IMG/VR virus record: IMGVR_UViG_3300033064_008235
Span: 1 to 64,000 of that record
Reading direction: 5' to 3' (one strand)
Length of the DNA: 64,000 nucleotides
Source of the DNA: a virus
Below, in pieces: positions 43,624 to 52,382 of this stretch. A program made the translations under genes and the position numbers. Numbering within the stretch: position 1 is the stretch's first letter; each line of letters begins with the position of its first letter. The notes under the pieces were generated by a model. That model saw nothing but the letters and a program-made list of their open reading frames with translations, was not told the DNA's origin and ran no database searches.

Positions 43624-44643
43624 TTAGGCTGCTTTCATACAAGTTGTTTCCGCAAGGCGTTTCCAGTTGCTTTCGCTGAGTTTGCGCAGATCAGCAATCT
43701 TCAATGCCATGCGCAAACTCATCTCACGCAGACGAGTCTGATTCGTTTCCATAAACTCAAAGATTGCGTCTTGTGTTTCAGGTTCAAAATCGTAACCTTC
43801 AAACAATACACCATCTTTGGCAATTTGCTTGATACGCAGGATCTTGTCACGCATGGTGTCCAAGGTCAAGTCCAAGTAGTGGCAGCGACTTTGCAATGCA
43901 TCCAAGTGATCCCGTAGCTTCTGCGATTTCATAGTCTCAAACTTCAAGTTAGTGATAAAGATCACTGAGCCTTTGAAGTCAAAGCTGTCTGGGATGCCTT
44001 CGCGGCGCAGTGCGGAACTTTCGCTCAACCAGGAAATTTTACGCTTCTTGCCAGAGTCCAGGGCACCTTTCAGCAAGTTCAGTGCAACGTCATCCACAAG
44101 AATGCTGTCGCAGTCATCAAACACCAGCACACAGTTTTCGTCTGAATACTTGTAAAGGGTTTGATACAGGCCAATAGGAGTGGCACTGCCTTTCACAACT
44201 TCTGCACGAATACGCTTGCCTGCAATACGATCAAACAATGTGGCCTTGTCAATTTCTTGTTCAACGCCAAAGCTCTTGCCAACTCCAGGAGGGCCGCTCA
44301 CAATCATGGCACGGATACCGCCGTCGATTGCAGCACGAGTCATTTCTGTGAGAATTTCAAAACGCTCGCGGATACGATTCATTGCAGCTTCCTCAGTCTC
44401 CGCCACAAAAGACGTCACTGGCACTGCAGGTGTATGCACAGTATCACCATTCACCATCTCATAGTCAGTGATAGCATCAACACGAATGCGAACAGCAGCA
44501 GGGCAGTTGGGAAAGTGTCCGTCATTTTGCACTGTCACAAAGCCGCCCTTGGCACCTGTTTGAAACCCGTTGATCAATGTGAAGTTTTGATTTTTCACAG
44601 ACTTGCCGCGATACTCGCCGCGGATAATACGAATTGCGCTCAT
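43624..44643 (-). CDS. AAA+ ATPase
   Basis: 339 residues. N-terminal beta-rich domain of about 90 residues (IRIIRGEYRGKSVKNQNFTL), then the ATPase: Walker A SGPPGVGKSFGVE at about 114-126, Walker B VLVFDDCDSIL, sensor 1 VIFITNLKF. Such proteins are found in phages with a single-ring AAA+ module; the substrate is unknown. Not obviously gp44. It is driven by two tandem early promoters, so expressed early and strongly. Confidence 0.85.
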   Translation of the reverse strand: MSAIRIIRGEYRGKSVKNQNFTLINGFQTGAKGGFVTVQNDGHFPNCPAAVRIRVDAITDYEMVNGDTVHTPAVPVTSFVAETEEAAMNRIRERFEILTEMTRAAIDGGIRAMIVSGPPGVGKSFGVEQEIDKATLFDRIAGKRIRAEVVKGSATPIGLYQTLYKYSDENCVLVFDDCDSILVDDVALNLLKGALDSGKKRKISWLSESSALRREGIPDSFDFKGSVIFITNLKFETMKSQKLRDHLDALQSRCHYLDLTLDTMRDKILRIKQIAKDGVLFEGYDFEPETQDAIFEFMETNQTRLREMSLRMALKIADLRKLSESNWKRLAETTCMKAA

Positions 44644-44675
44644 GGTTTCTAGCCCCGTTTTGTTAATATGCCACT

Positions 44676-44704
44676 ATTGTAGCAGTGGTTGAATTACCAG
44701 TCAA
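44676..44704 (-). promoter_or_regulatory. Early promoter (near) for the AAA+ ATPase
   Basis: TTGACT (44704-44699), 17-bp spacer, TACAAT (44681-44676). Confidence 0.85.
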
Positions 44705-44806
44705 CTGTTTTTTACAGGATTTTTCCAAACTTTTTTGCAAAAACTGTGAGATTTTTGCCACATGATTCGGCAGTGTTTTTGTTGGTATCTTTGTTGACCT
44801 GCAGCT

Positions 44807-44835
44807 ATTGTAGCCGATCATGCACAACCAGTCAA
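44807..44835 (-). promoter_or_regulatory. Early promoter (far) for the AAA+ ATPase
   Basis: TTGACT (44835-44830), 17-bp spacer, TACAAT (44812-44807). The spacer end GATCGGC matches that of promoter (3) at 9041-9069. Confidence 0.85.
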
Positions 44836-44845
44836 CCAGGATAGT

Positions 44846-45670
44846 TTAGCGCCAGTGTTGTTTTATTACAACATCTGTAGTTTCGTGCGGTTTGGGATCT
44901 CCATGGAATACCAACACACTGTTGCTGGGTTCAAGGATGGTGCCACGCCCAGGTCGGTAGTAAGTTCTATTTTTCAAATTCATACCACCATCCAGTGCAG
45001 TCCATCTCCAACTAACAATTCGATCAGAGTCCATGAATTGGCGTTTTTCCGGAGCAATCACTGAAGTGAGATATTCCTGATCGCCGCCGTGCTGATATCT
45101 GTTGATTATTTTTTTAGCGCCATTTTGTTCAAAGTTTGACCACACATGTGACCATTTGGTTGTATCCCAATACATCACCGATGAGTTGATATTTTGTATA
45201 TCTGGTTTCCATAGCACTTTGAAATCTCGTATGGTCCAAAAATAAAATGAACTGAGATTAACTATCCAATCTATGTTGTCAACAATCACTGTGTCCAAGT
45301 CAAAGTACAACAATTGCCCTTGATGGTGTACTGGATTAAACATTTGCATTTTGTACCACCAGCTGCGTTTACGTCCACTTATGCCGGACCATTCTGTCAA
45401 ATCATGTCGGATCATGTGTGGTGGTACTGATCGATTAGATTCTGTATACACATGCAATCTCACGCCACGTGACAAATGGCGACTCAACATGCTGTGTAAT
45501 TTTTCTACATAAATCCAATCATACCCATTGCCATGTATCACACAGGCGCAATCAACAGGTCCTGTTGGGTCAGTCACAGTAGGGGCAACATATCCAAGTA
45601 GCTTTCTTGCTCGATGTGCTTGTCTTTCGGCACGATGCCGTTCTTTTTCCAACTGAGTGGCCACGATCAT
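44846..45670 (-). CDS. Glycosyltransferase (GT-A, DxD)
   Basis: 274 residues. A GT-A type enzyme with DCACVIHGNGYDWIYVEKLH, then YFDLDTVIVDNIDW carrying the DxD motif, and SWRWTALDGGMN near the end. It has a basic N-terminal extension (EKERHRAERQAHRAR). It transfers a sugar from a nucleotide donor; the acceptor may be phage or host glycan. Last gene of the minus part of the glycan island; its start overlaps the GT17-like stop by 4 bases. Confidence 0.8.
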   Translation of the reverse strand: MIVATQLEKERHRAERQAHRARKLLGYVAPTVTDPTGPVDCACVIHGNGYDWIYVEKLHSMLSRHLSRGVRLHVYTESNRSVPPHMIRHDLTEWSGISGRKRSWWYKMQMFNPVHHQGQLLYFDLDTVIVDNIDWIVNLSSFYFWTIRDFKVLWKPDIQNINSSVMYWDTTKWSHVWSNFEQNGAKKIINRYQHGGDQEYLTSVIAPEKRQFMDSDRIVSWRWTALDGGMNLKNRTYYRPGRGTILEPSNSVLVFHGDPKPHETTDVVIKQHWR

Positions 45671-46452
45671 ACCGGTGGATTATGCCAATAACCGGGATAT
45701 CTTTTTAGAATCGCCTGTACTGATTCAGGATATTGAGTATCCACCACATGTGTAGTGGCTTTGTGATTTATTGCAGAAATGGTGTCTCTTCTTTTGAATG
45801 CCTGCAACATCTCTTCAGGATCTCTGTGCTGGGTTTCTATACAACTCACTACCTTGTTGCGTATGAGATCGTCTGACCCCATCCAGGTCCAGTGCCAGCC
45901 CACAGGAGTGCTGATTCCCACACAATGATCTCTATTTTTGCGTTTGATGCTGGCACCTTTGTATAACTCGTGAGGTGTGTGAAACATACTGCGGCGTGCT
46001 ACCACACTGCCTTTCCACCCACGCTCGGCCCGTTGATCAAACTTGTACATGTACATTTCAAATCCGCAGCTGACAGGTCGATCATGTTGATCCATTGTGG
46101 CCACGATTGTTGCCCAGCACTCAGGATTGATGATCTCATCCAGATCACCGTGGATGATGATATCATCGCTGTGGTATTGTGCTAATGCAGGTGCTATAGC
46201 TTGCCGCATCATGGTCTCGCACACAAGATTGGTTTGGTCTGCTGTCAGTTCCAATGTGACCACTTGGATTCTATTGCCGTAACGCAATTGATACTGGGCA
46301 AGATTGTCCGTGAGATAGTAAGGTTTAGGAATTCCGCTGAAGGCTCTGCTGGCTTCTAGTATCACCCAGCGATCCACATACTGGTCAGTGATGGCCAGAT
46401 GTATGTCCAGCATGTCAAATTCGTTGTTGAAGAGAAGTGTGTCAATAACCAT
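45667..46452 (-). CDS. Glycosyltransferase family 17-like
   Basis: 261 residues. GT17 (beta-1,4-GlcNAc transferase) features: MVIDTLLFNNEFDMLDIHLA, ILEASRAFSG, IIIHGDLDEIINPE and FEMYMYKF, and WHWTWMG. GT17 enzymes bind a nucleotide sugar through HGDxDE. Likely builds a surface or virion glycan together with neighbouring transferases and methyltransferases. Confidence 0.83.
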   Translation of the reverse strand: MVIDTLLFNNEFDMLDIHLAITDQYVDRWVILEASRAFSGIPKPYYLTDNLAQYQLRYGNRIQVVTLELTADQTNLVCETMMRQAIAPALAQYHSDDIIIHGDLDEIINPECWATIVATMDQHDRPVSCGFEMYMYKFDQRAERGWKGSVVARRSMFHTPHELYKGASIKRKNRDHCVGISTPVGWHWTWMGSDDLIRNKVVSCIETQHRDPEEMLQAFKRRDTISAINHKATTHVVDTQYPESVQAILKRYPGYWHNPPV

Positions 46453-46454
46453 GA

Positions 46455-47087
46455 TTAGAATCTATAAATGATCTGATAAGCGTCGTACAAAGGTTCATGA
46501 CCTTTTGCTTGCAAGTAGTCTGCAATGTAATGGCCTTTTCCTGTGCGTTGATTGCTGTTTAAAAATCTGCTGTTATCGTCTATCACCACCAGGGCACCGG
46601 GTTTGAGACTGGGTTCAATTACCTGAAATTCCCGTAAATGATGATCAGCACTGTCGTGATCGTTATCCCATTTTACATCATAGCTGTCCAGGTAGAAAAG
46701 ATCCACACGATCCAGATCCAATTGTGTGGCCAAATACAGCACACTGTCCATGCATGTGGCTTCAAATCTGTCAGACTGGATGGCACCACGGGCAGCGGCC
46801 ACTGCGGTGGGATCTATATCCACACTACGCACACTACCACTGTGATGTTCTACAAATTCTGTAAACAATCTAGCACTTTGTCCATCTTTCCAATTGCCGG
46901 GATTACGCATGGTGCCAGTTTCAATCATGTGATATTCTGATTGGTCAAGACTTTCAAGATGTGCAAACACCAGATCAAATCCGTCTGCCCGTTGATAAAG
47001 TCCTTCTGTGAGTCCTCTTTTGGCACCGCTCACTCGGGGATTTAACAAGTGGTAATAGTTGCTGCGATAATGGTCAAGCCAAGTCAT
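46455..47087 (-). CDS. Class I SAM-dependent methyltransferase
   Basis: 210 residues. A SAM-binding core with HMIETGTMR, SVDIDPTAVAAARGAI (acidic loop), VDLFYLDSYDVKWDN and PGALVVIDDN. Such proteins methylate sugars or peptides in glycan clusters. The ATG is preceded by TAAATA plus four bases (leaderless type). Confidence 0.78.
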   Translation of the reverse strand: MTWLDHYRSNYYHLLNPRVSGAKRGLTEGLYQRADGFDLVFAHLESLDQSEYHMIETGTMRNPGNWKDGQSARLFTEFVEHHSGSVRSVDIDPTAVAAARGAIQSDRFEATCMDSVLYLATQLDLDRVDLFYLDSYDVKWDNDHDSADHHLREFQVIEPSLKPGALVVIDDNSRFLNSNQRTGKGHYIADYLQAKGHEPLYDAYQIIYRF

Positions 47088-47094
47088 ATTTTAT

Positions 47095-47679
47095 TTAAAT
47101 CAAACTGCTGTCATCAAATGGTTTTGTGACCAGCCAACAACGACCGGATCTACGCACCTGGATATCTCTTGGTCCAAAAAAGTCCCACACTGCCTGTTGC
47201 ACTCCGGGGTATCCTTTGGTATAGTCGTCGCCAGCGAACATGGATCCAGGGCGCATTTTTGGCCACCAAGCAGTTAAATCGTTTGTGACAGCTTCATAAC
47301 TGTGTCCGGCATCCACATAGCAAAAATCTACTGACTCGTCTGAGAAATGGTCAGCAGCGTCCCAACTGATCATGCTTAACATTGTTATGTGTTCTATCAC
47401 CGGAGTTAGATTCTGTTTAAAAATATTTTCAAGATCCTGCACCGTGGCCGGATCATACGCGATCGCTGCTTCGCCCTTCCAGGTATCCACACAATAAAAA
47501 GGTCCTAGCTTGTTTCGGTTGATCAGTTCGACCATACAATATGCAGCACTACGCCCGGTCCAGGATCCCAATTCTACCCAAGTGCCCGCAGCAGGAAATT
47601 GATCTAATGCCTGATCCAGCATCACAGTATTTTTGTGACTCATAAAGCCATTTATATCTTGATAGAAATGTTCCATCAT
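47095..47679 (-). CDS. Class I SAM-dependent methyltransferase
   Basis: 194 residues. SAM-binding motif I WVELGSWTGRSAAY, DTWKGE, a methyltransferase-24-like block SVDFCYVDAGHSYEAV, and PGSMFAGDDYTKGYPG. Possibly modifies glycan residues. Its start overlaps the FkbM-like stop by 4 bases. Confidence 0.8.
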   Translation of the reverse strand: MMEHFYQDINGFMSHKNTVMLDQALDQFPAAGTWVELGSWTGRSAAYCMVELINRNKLGPFYCVDTWKGEAAIAYDPATVQDLENIFKQNLTPVIEHITMLSMISWDAADHFSDESVDFCYVDAGHSYEAVTNDLTAWWPKMRPGSMFAGDDYTKGYPGVQQAVWDFFGPRDIQVRRSGRCWLVTKPFDDSSLI

Positions 47680-48389
47680 TGATTTTCAAATAGCGCCTGA
47701 TGATCAAATTCCATTAAATGGTGAAATGCGTCAATTGTGAGATTGGCATGTTTGGGATACATTCTCCAAGCATGCGTGGGCAGATCGGCTAATATACTGA
47801 TGTCTCGTATTCGGTCAGGATGATAAAAGAAGCTGTTGACTCCGCAAGTGTCCACAGTGAAGAATCGATATCCAAATTGTTCAGTCAACAGTTGATATGC
47901 GCTCAGGCTGCACCCACAATAGGTTTTTTTATATTTGGTCAAGCCAGGTCTTGCACTCACGACCTGATCTCTGTAGTAACTGAGATATTCCAAACACATC
48001 ACAGCCGGACGAAAATCATGATTGTACAAGAGATCTTTAAGCACCCAGAAATCAAAACTGTCAATGTCTAGACTAAAAAAGTCCGGGGTGCGTGTGGGCC
48101 AGGATTCTATTAGAGATCCCATGTGATCAATTGCCACAGTGCAATTTCTGTGTTCATAGTCAGGATGTGTCCAAGCAGCTGGTCTTAGATCATGTCCCAC
48201 GCCGTGGTATCCACGATTTTCAATCAGATTGCGGATCATGTTCTGTTCACCTGTTCCGGAACCTATTTCTATTGCCCAATGATCAGGATCTTGAATATGT
48301 GAGCAAAGTAAATCAATTATACCATCTTCTCGGTGTTGCGAGCTGAACTTGTATTCGTAGGGTAAAAAGTGTTCATCCTTGGTGGTCAT
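47676..48389 (-). CDS. FkbM-like methyltransferase
   Basis: 237 residues from the ATG preceded by TAAATACATT; a longer frame exists upstream but would cross the start of the divergent gene. Motifs: DHWAIEIGSGTGEQNMIRN, GHDLRPAAWTHPD and FFSLDIDSFDFWVLKDLLYN. Family FkbM methylates sugar hydroxyls. Divergent from the cytidylyltransferase gene across about 37 bases. Confidence 0.75.
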   Translation of the reverse strand: MTTKDEHFLPYEYKFSSQHREDGIIDLLCSHIQDPDHWAIEIGSGTGEQNMIRNLIENRGYHGVGHDLRPAAWTHPDYEHRNCTVAIDHMGSLIESWPTRTPDFFSLDIDSFDFWVLKDLLYNHDFRPAVMCLEYLSYYRDQVVSARPGLTKYKKTYCGCSLSAYQLLTEQFGYRFFTVDTCGVNSFFYHPDRIRDISILADLPTHAWRMYPKHANLTIDAFHHLMEFDHQALFENQ

Positions 48390-48413
48390 AATGTATTTAC
48401 CGTTATGTGCGCC

Positions 48414-48429
48414 GATAAATATTTCTATG
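48414..48429 (+). promoter_or_regulatory. Late promoter fused to start codon (plus strand)
   Basis: GATAAATA at 48414-48421, then five bases, then ATG 48427. With T4 spacing the transcript begins on the A of the ATG. Confidence 0.6.
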
Positions 48430-49194
48430 AAAATTGTAATTGTAACAGGGGGATTTGATCCCGTGCATTCCGGGCATATCAAATATTTCAAAGCTGCACG
48501 ACAGTTAGGAGATCGACTCATAGTTGGACTCAACAGCGACGCTTGGCTAACCCGTAAAAAAGGTCGACCGTTCATGCCTGTATGGGAGCGTGATCAAATC
48601 ATCAGAGAATTAAAGATGGTTGACATGACTGTGATGATGGCGGACGATGCGGACAATAGTTGCACAACATTTATTCGAGAAACGCTTGAGTTATTCCCGG
48701 ATGATGAAATTATTTTTGCCAATGGTGGCGACAGAACCAAAGATAATATTCCTGAGATGCAGATACAAGACCCTAGATTGAGTTTTGTATTTGGTGTAGG
48801 TGGTGAGAACAAAGCCAACAGCTCAAGCTGGATTCTTGAAGAATGGAAAACACCCAAAACAGATCGTGCCTGGGGACACTATCGTGTGCTGCACGAAGTT
48901 GGGCCACATGTGAAACTGAAAGAACTAACTGTGCTGCCCGGCCAACGGCTCAGCATGCAACGTCATGAACACCGTGCAGAGTTTTGGTTTGTGGCCGAAG
49001 GTGAGGCCACTGTATACACAGTAGATCCATACAGCACAGACTATGATTTACTGGCCAGTCCTGCTCGGCATCAACACACCTGGATTCAACTGGGAGAATG
49101 GCATCAGTTGTGCAACCATACTGACCAATTGCTTAAACTAATTGAAATCCAATATGGTGAAGATTGTGTGGAAGACGATATTCAACGTAAATGA
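48427..49194 (+). CDS. Cytidylyltransferase-cupin fusion
   Basis: 255 residues from ATG 48427. N-domain (1-130): a nucleotidyltransferase with HSGH at 14-17 (GGFDPVHSGHIKYF), VGLNSDAWLTRKKGRPFMP and FANGGDR, related to RfaE/TagD-type enzymes that make CDP- or ADP-activated sugars. C-domain (about 145-255): a cupin barrel (LKELTVLPGQRLSMQRHEHR with His ligands) like the mannose-6-phosphate isomerase tail of ManC. A single enzyme could activate and then bind or isomerise a sugar. First of five overlapping plus-strand genes. Confidence 0.85.
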   Translation: MKIVIVTGGFDPVHSGHIKYFKAARQLGDRLIVGLNSDAWLTRKKGRPFMPVWERDQIIRELKMVDMTVMMADDADNSCTTFIRETLELFPDDEIIFANGGDRTKDNIPEMQIQDPRLSFVFGVGGENKANSSSWILEEWKTPKTDRAWGHYRVLHEVGPHVKLKELTVLPGQRLSMQRHEHRAEFWFVAEGEATVYTVDPYSTDYDLLASPARHQHTWIQLGEWHQLCNHTDQLLKLIEIQYGEDCVEDDIQRK

Positions 49195-49883
49195 AAAACA
49201 TCATACCAGTATTTGTAGGGTACGATCCCAGAGAAGCTATTGCATATCACACCTGCGTGAATTCAATCATACGCAACAGTAGCAAACCTGTGGCCATTAT
49301 ACCATTGGCATTGAATCTTTTTAAAGATTATTCCGAAACACACACCGACGGATCTAATCATTTTATATACACACGTTTCTTGGTGCCGCACTTGATGGAA
49401 TATCGTGGCCATGCTATCTTTATAGATGGTGATATGATTGTGCGTGGAGACATTGCTGAGTTATGGGATTTGAAAAATAGTTATATGGATGTGCAAGTTG
49501 TCAAACACGATTACAAAACACGCATGACTGAAAAGTATCTTGGCAGCAAAAACGAAAACTATCCACGCAAAAACTGGAGCAGTGTGATGTTATGGAACTG
49601 TAATAGCTTTCCTAATCGCAAACTTACTCCAGCATTCATTGAAGGTTCCACAGGGGCAGAACTGCATAGATTTACCTGGCTTGAAGATGCCCGTATAGGA
49701 GAATTACCTGCTGAATGGAATTGGTTGGATGTGGAATACGAATATAACCCGTCAGCAAAATTAGTTCACTTCACATTAGGAACTCCTTGTTTTCATGAAT
49801 TTGCCAATCAAGGCAATTTCTCAAATGAATGGCATCGAGAACGTGTGTTTACTGAATACTGTCAACAGAGAGATATTTTATGA
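49191..49883 (+). CDS. Glycosyltransferase (GT8-like)
   Basis: 230 residues. GT-A with IPVFVGYDPREAIAYHTCV, FIYTRFLVPHLMEYRG, AIFIDGDMIVRGDIAELW (DxD) and WNWLDVEYEYNP. Same class as the GTs in many phage and bacterial capsule clusters. Overlaps its neighbours by 4 bases on each side, so translation is coupled. Confidence 0.82.
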   Translation: MKNIIPVFVGYDPREAIAYHTCVNSIIRNSSKPVAIIPLALNLFKDYSETHTDGSNHFIYTRFLVPHLMEYRGHAIFIDGDMIVRGDIAELWDLKNSYMDVQVVKHDYKTRMTEKYLGSKNENYPRKNWSSVMLWNCNSFPNRKLTPAFIEGSTGAELHRFTWLEDARIGELPAEWNWLDVEYEYNPSAKLVHFTLGTPCFHEFANQGNFSNEWHRERVFTEYCQQRDIL

Positions 49884-50692
49884 GCAATTGGATCTTTCTC
49901 AGCAAAGGCGGCACGGACGAATACATAAACATGCTGGCCCACAGTGCAAAAATGCAACCAACAAATAGTGATTACTTTGATTATCATTATGATGTAGAGG
50001 TGGACCATAATCAGCTGGTACTGCGTGGCATTCTCAAACACAAGATCATGAAAAAATGCCTAGCTGATGGTAACAATTTTTACTACATGGATTCAGGATA
50101 TGTTGGAAACAATGTAGGTAATAAAAACAATCAAGGCGTCAAGCAATATCACAGAATCGTGCTTAATGATTTGCAGCATCGTACTATACGATCACGTCCT
50201 AGCGACAGATGGGATTTGCTTGGTATTACACCTGCTGCTCGACGATATGGATATAAAATCATAGTGGCGGCACCAGATGAAAAACCTTGCAAGTATTACG
50301 GTGTTGATCAGCATCAATGGATTCAAGATACTGTGGCTGAAATTAAAAAGCATACTGACCGTCCAGTAGAAGTTCGTGAACGTGCAGCATTGCGTATAGA
50401 TAGAGTAATTAATACACCTTTAAGCCATGTATTAACACAGGATGTGCATGCATTGGTAACATTCAACAGTATTGCAGCAGTAGAAAGTATATTGGCTGGC
50501 GTTCCTGCATTTGTGATGGCACCCAGTCATGTGGCAGAACCGGTGGCCAATCGAGAGTTATCTAAGATAGAAAATCCTTTTTATCCAGATCAAGACTTGT
50601 TGATGGCTTGGTGCCACAGCATGGCATACGGACAATATCATGTACGCGAATTAAAAAATGGGACGGCATTTAGAATGATGCAAGAAATATGA
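49880..50692 (+). CDS. Surface-glycan transferase-like protein, paralog 1
   Basis: 270 residues. The C-terminal half shares a pattern with two other genes here: HTDRPVEVRERAAL, then VHALVTFNSIAAVESILAGV and NRELSKIENPFYPDQD. The order HTDRP, VTFNS, SKIENPFYP is close to capsule export/Kdo-transferase-like (GT-B) proteins. The first half (LSKGGTDEYINMLAHSAKMQ) is unique. Acts probably in glycan synthesis. Confidence 0.65.
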   Translation: MSNWIFLSKGGTDEYINMLAHSAKMQPTNSDYFDYHYDVEVDHNQLVLRGILKHKIMKKCLADGNNFYYMDSGYVGNNVGNKNNQGVKQYHRIVLNDLQHRTIRSRPSDRWDLLGITPAARRYGYKIIVAAPDEKPCKYYGVDQHQWIQDTVAEIKKHTDRPVEVRERAALRIDRVINTPLSHVLTQDVHALVTFNSIAAVESILAGVPAFVMAPSHVAEPVANRELSKIENPFYPDQDLLMAWCHSMAYGQYHVRELKNGTAFRMMQEI

Positions 50693-51654
50693 AAGTTATA
50701 AGTTATACAGCAACCCTGCCCCGAAAAGAGCAGCACACTGAAGAAAGTCTCAAGAACGCCACATATAAATTGGATACACTGAGATATTTTGCACAAGGTG
50801 TAAATGCGCAAGATGACGAAGGTATTGTCGAAACCGACATGACGTATCAACCCAGCGAAGTGGCTGTGATACTAGGATGGGTACACGAACACGGCAAAAC
50901 TTCTGCACATTTGCAATTCCGTCAAGAGATACTGGATCAACAGCGTGCGTGTGGTGGTAGGACCGTGATAGCAGACAGCAACTTGTTCTTGTACCGGAAC
51001 AAGGCCAATCCCGGCTATTGGTTGCGTTACAGTTATGATGGCATCTTTGCCAACACCGGAGAATATTGTGATGGTGCGCCCAACCCTGAGCGATGGAATC
51101 AAGTGCAGAGTTTTTGCGATGTAAAATTACAGCCTTGGCGACAGTTGGGCAATCATGTGTTGCTGTGTTTACAACGTGATGGTGGATGGAGCATGGCCGG
51201 GTGGGATGTAGTAGACTGGGCGTTGAAAAACACAATTGAAATACGCAAGTATACAGATCGACCCATACGCATACGTCCACATCCTGGTGACAAGAAGGCC
51301 AGGAAATACTGTGAGAGAATAATGAAACTGTGTCAGGGTCGCAGATTGAAAGACATAGAGATCAGTATAGAAGGGCACAGTCTTGTGGATGATTTCACCA
51401 ACTGCTGGGTAGTTGTAAACCACAACTCCAGCCCAGGGGTAGCAGCAGTTATGGAAGGCATCCCTGTTATATTAACTGATCCTGTGCGTAGTCAAGCAGG
51501 GGATGTGGCCACCGTCGGCATCAACCGTATAGAAAATCCACTCATGCCCGACCGTGAAGTATGGGCACAAAGAATCAGCCAGTTTCACTGGAGTCACGAA
51601 GAACTACGCACCGGAGTATGCTGGGCACACATGAAAAAATGGGCAAAAAAATGA
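50689..51654 (+). CDS. Surface-glycan transferase-like protein, paralog 2
   Basis: 321 residues. C-terminal half: KYTDRPIRIRPHPGDKKAR, CWVVVNHNSSPGVAAVMEGI, VILTDPVRSQ and INRIENPLMPDREVW, parallel to paralogs 1 and 3. RPHPGD resembles the motif of capsule-type transferases (KpsC/KpsS family). First half: AVILGWVHEHGKTSAHLQFR. Starts on the stop of the previous gene (ATGA). Confidence 0.68.
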   Translation: MKVISYTATLPRKEQHTEESLKNATYKLDTLRYFAQGVNAQDDEGIVETDMTYQPSEVAVILGWVHEHGKTSAHLQFRQEILDQQRACGGRTVIADSNLFLYRNKANPGYWLRYSYDGIFANTGEYCDGAPNPERWNQVQSFCDVKLQPWRQLGNHVLLCLQRDGGWSMAGWDVVDWALKNTIEIRKYTDRPIRIRPHPGDKKARKYCERIMKLCQGRRLKDIEISIEGHSLVDDFTNCWVVVNHNSSPGVAAVMEGIPVILTDPVRSQAGDVATVGINRIENPLMPDREVWAQRISQFHWSHEELRTGVCWAHMKKWAKK

Positions 51655-52382
51655 TACAAGTAATAACCAGTTTTGATCAACGGTACTATGATCTTATAGG
51701 TAAGGATTCGGTCAGCAGTTTCCTAGAGTATTGGCCTGAAGAACTATCACTTACTTGTTACGTGGAAAAATTCAAGTTGCCTACTCATGCTCGTATACAG
51801 CAGATTGATTTTTCAAAGTTGGATCCAGACTACAAAAAATATCAACTGGATCCTGCGTTAAATCAGAGCATGAAAAAGTTTGCCAAAAAAGCATACAGCG
51901 TGATGCATGCCATGCATAATAGCTCAGCAGATTGGATCATATGGTTGGATGCAGATGTGATTACTGTTCGATCCTTACCTATTGAACTACTACAACGGGT
52001 ACTCAAGCCTGGAAATCTTTCAGCATATATGGGTGTGAAATACACCATAGACAAGAGTGGTAATCCTGGAAATTGGTTAGTGCCCGAAACTGGATTTTTT
52101 GCTGTGAACACTCAGCATAAGGACTTTGCTGTATTCACAGCAGAATACTGTCGCAGATATCACCAACGAGACTATGCTGATCTGCGTAGATTCTACGACA
52201 ACGATGTGTTTGGTGCTGCATTATTAACAGTGCCCAATGCCGAGGTGTTTGATCTATGTGAGAGTTTTGGTAAAAAATACAAGACTCCACTGCGTCATAC
52301 TATACTGGGAGATCATCTCTTACACTACAAGGCCAAGCACAGCAAGGCCGAATACAATCAAGACGACGCTGACAACCAATAA
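51651..52382 (+). CDS. Glycosyltransferase (GT-A)
   Basis: 243 residues from ATG 51651, overlapping the previous stop by 4 bases. MIQVITSFDQRYYDLIGK start, IIWLDADVITVRSLPIELL (DxD), ETGFFAVNTQHKDF and DNDVFGAALL follow. Related in pattern to the minus-strand gene at 52358-53185 (TFNQSGYDKYASRMID, LFWMDADMI). Their 3' ends overlap convergently by 25 bases. Confidence 0.8.
   Translation: MIQVITSFDQRYYDLIGKDSVSSFLEYWPEELSLTCYVEKFKLPTHARIQQIDFSKLDPDYKKYQLDPALNQSMKKFAKKAYSVMHAMHNSSADWIIWLDADVITVRSLPIELLQRVLKPGNLSAYMGVKYTIDKSGNPGNWLVPETGFFAVNTQHKDFAVFTAEYCRRYHQRDYADLRRFYDNDVFGAALLTVPNAEVFDLCESFGKKYKTPLRHTILGDHLLHYKAKHSKAEYNQDDADNQ

Noticed and set aside
43624-44643. AAA+ protein as gp44 clamp loader
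   Set aside because: Its beta-rich N-domain and motif spacing differ; no gp45 neighbour.
44161-44652. Plus-strand ORF of 163 codons over the AAA+ gene
   Set aside because: Cys/His-rich reading opposite a clear ATPase; codon shadow.
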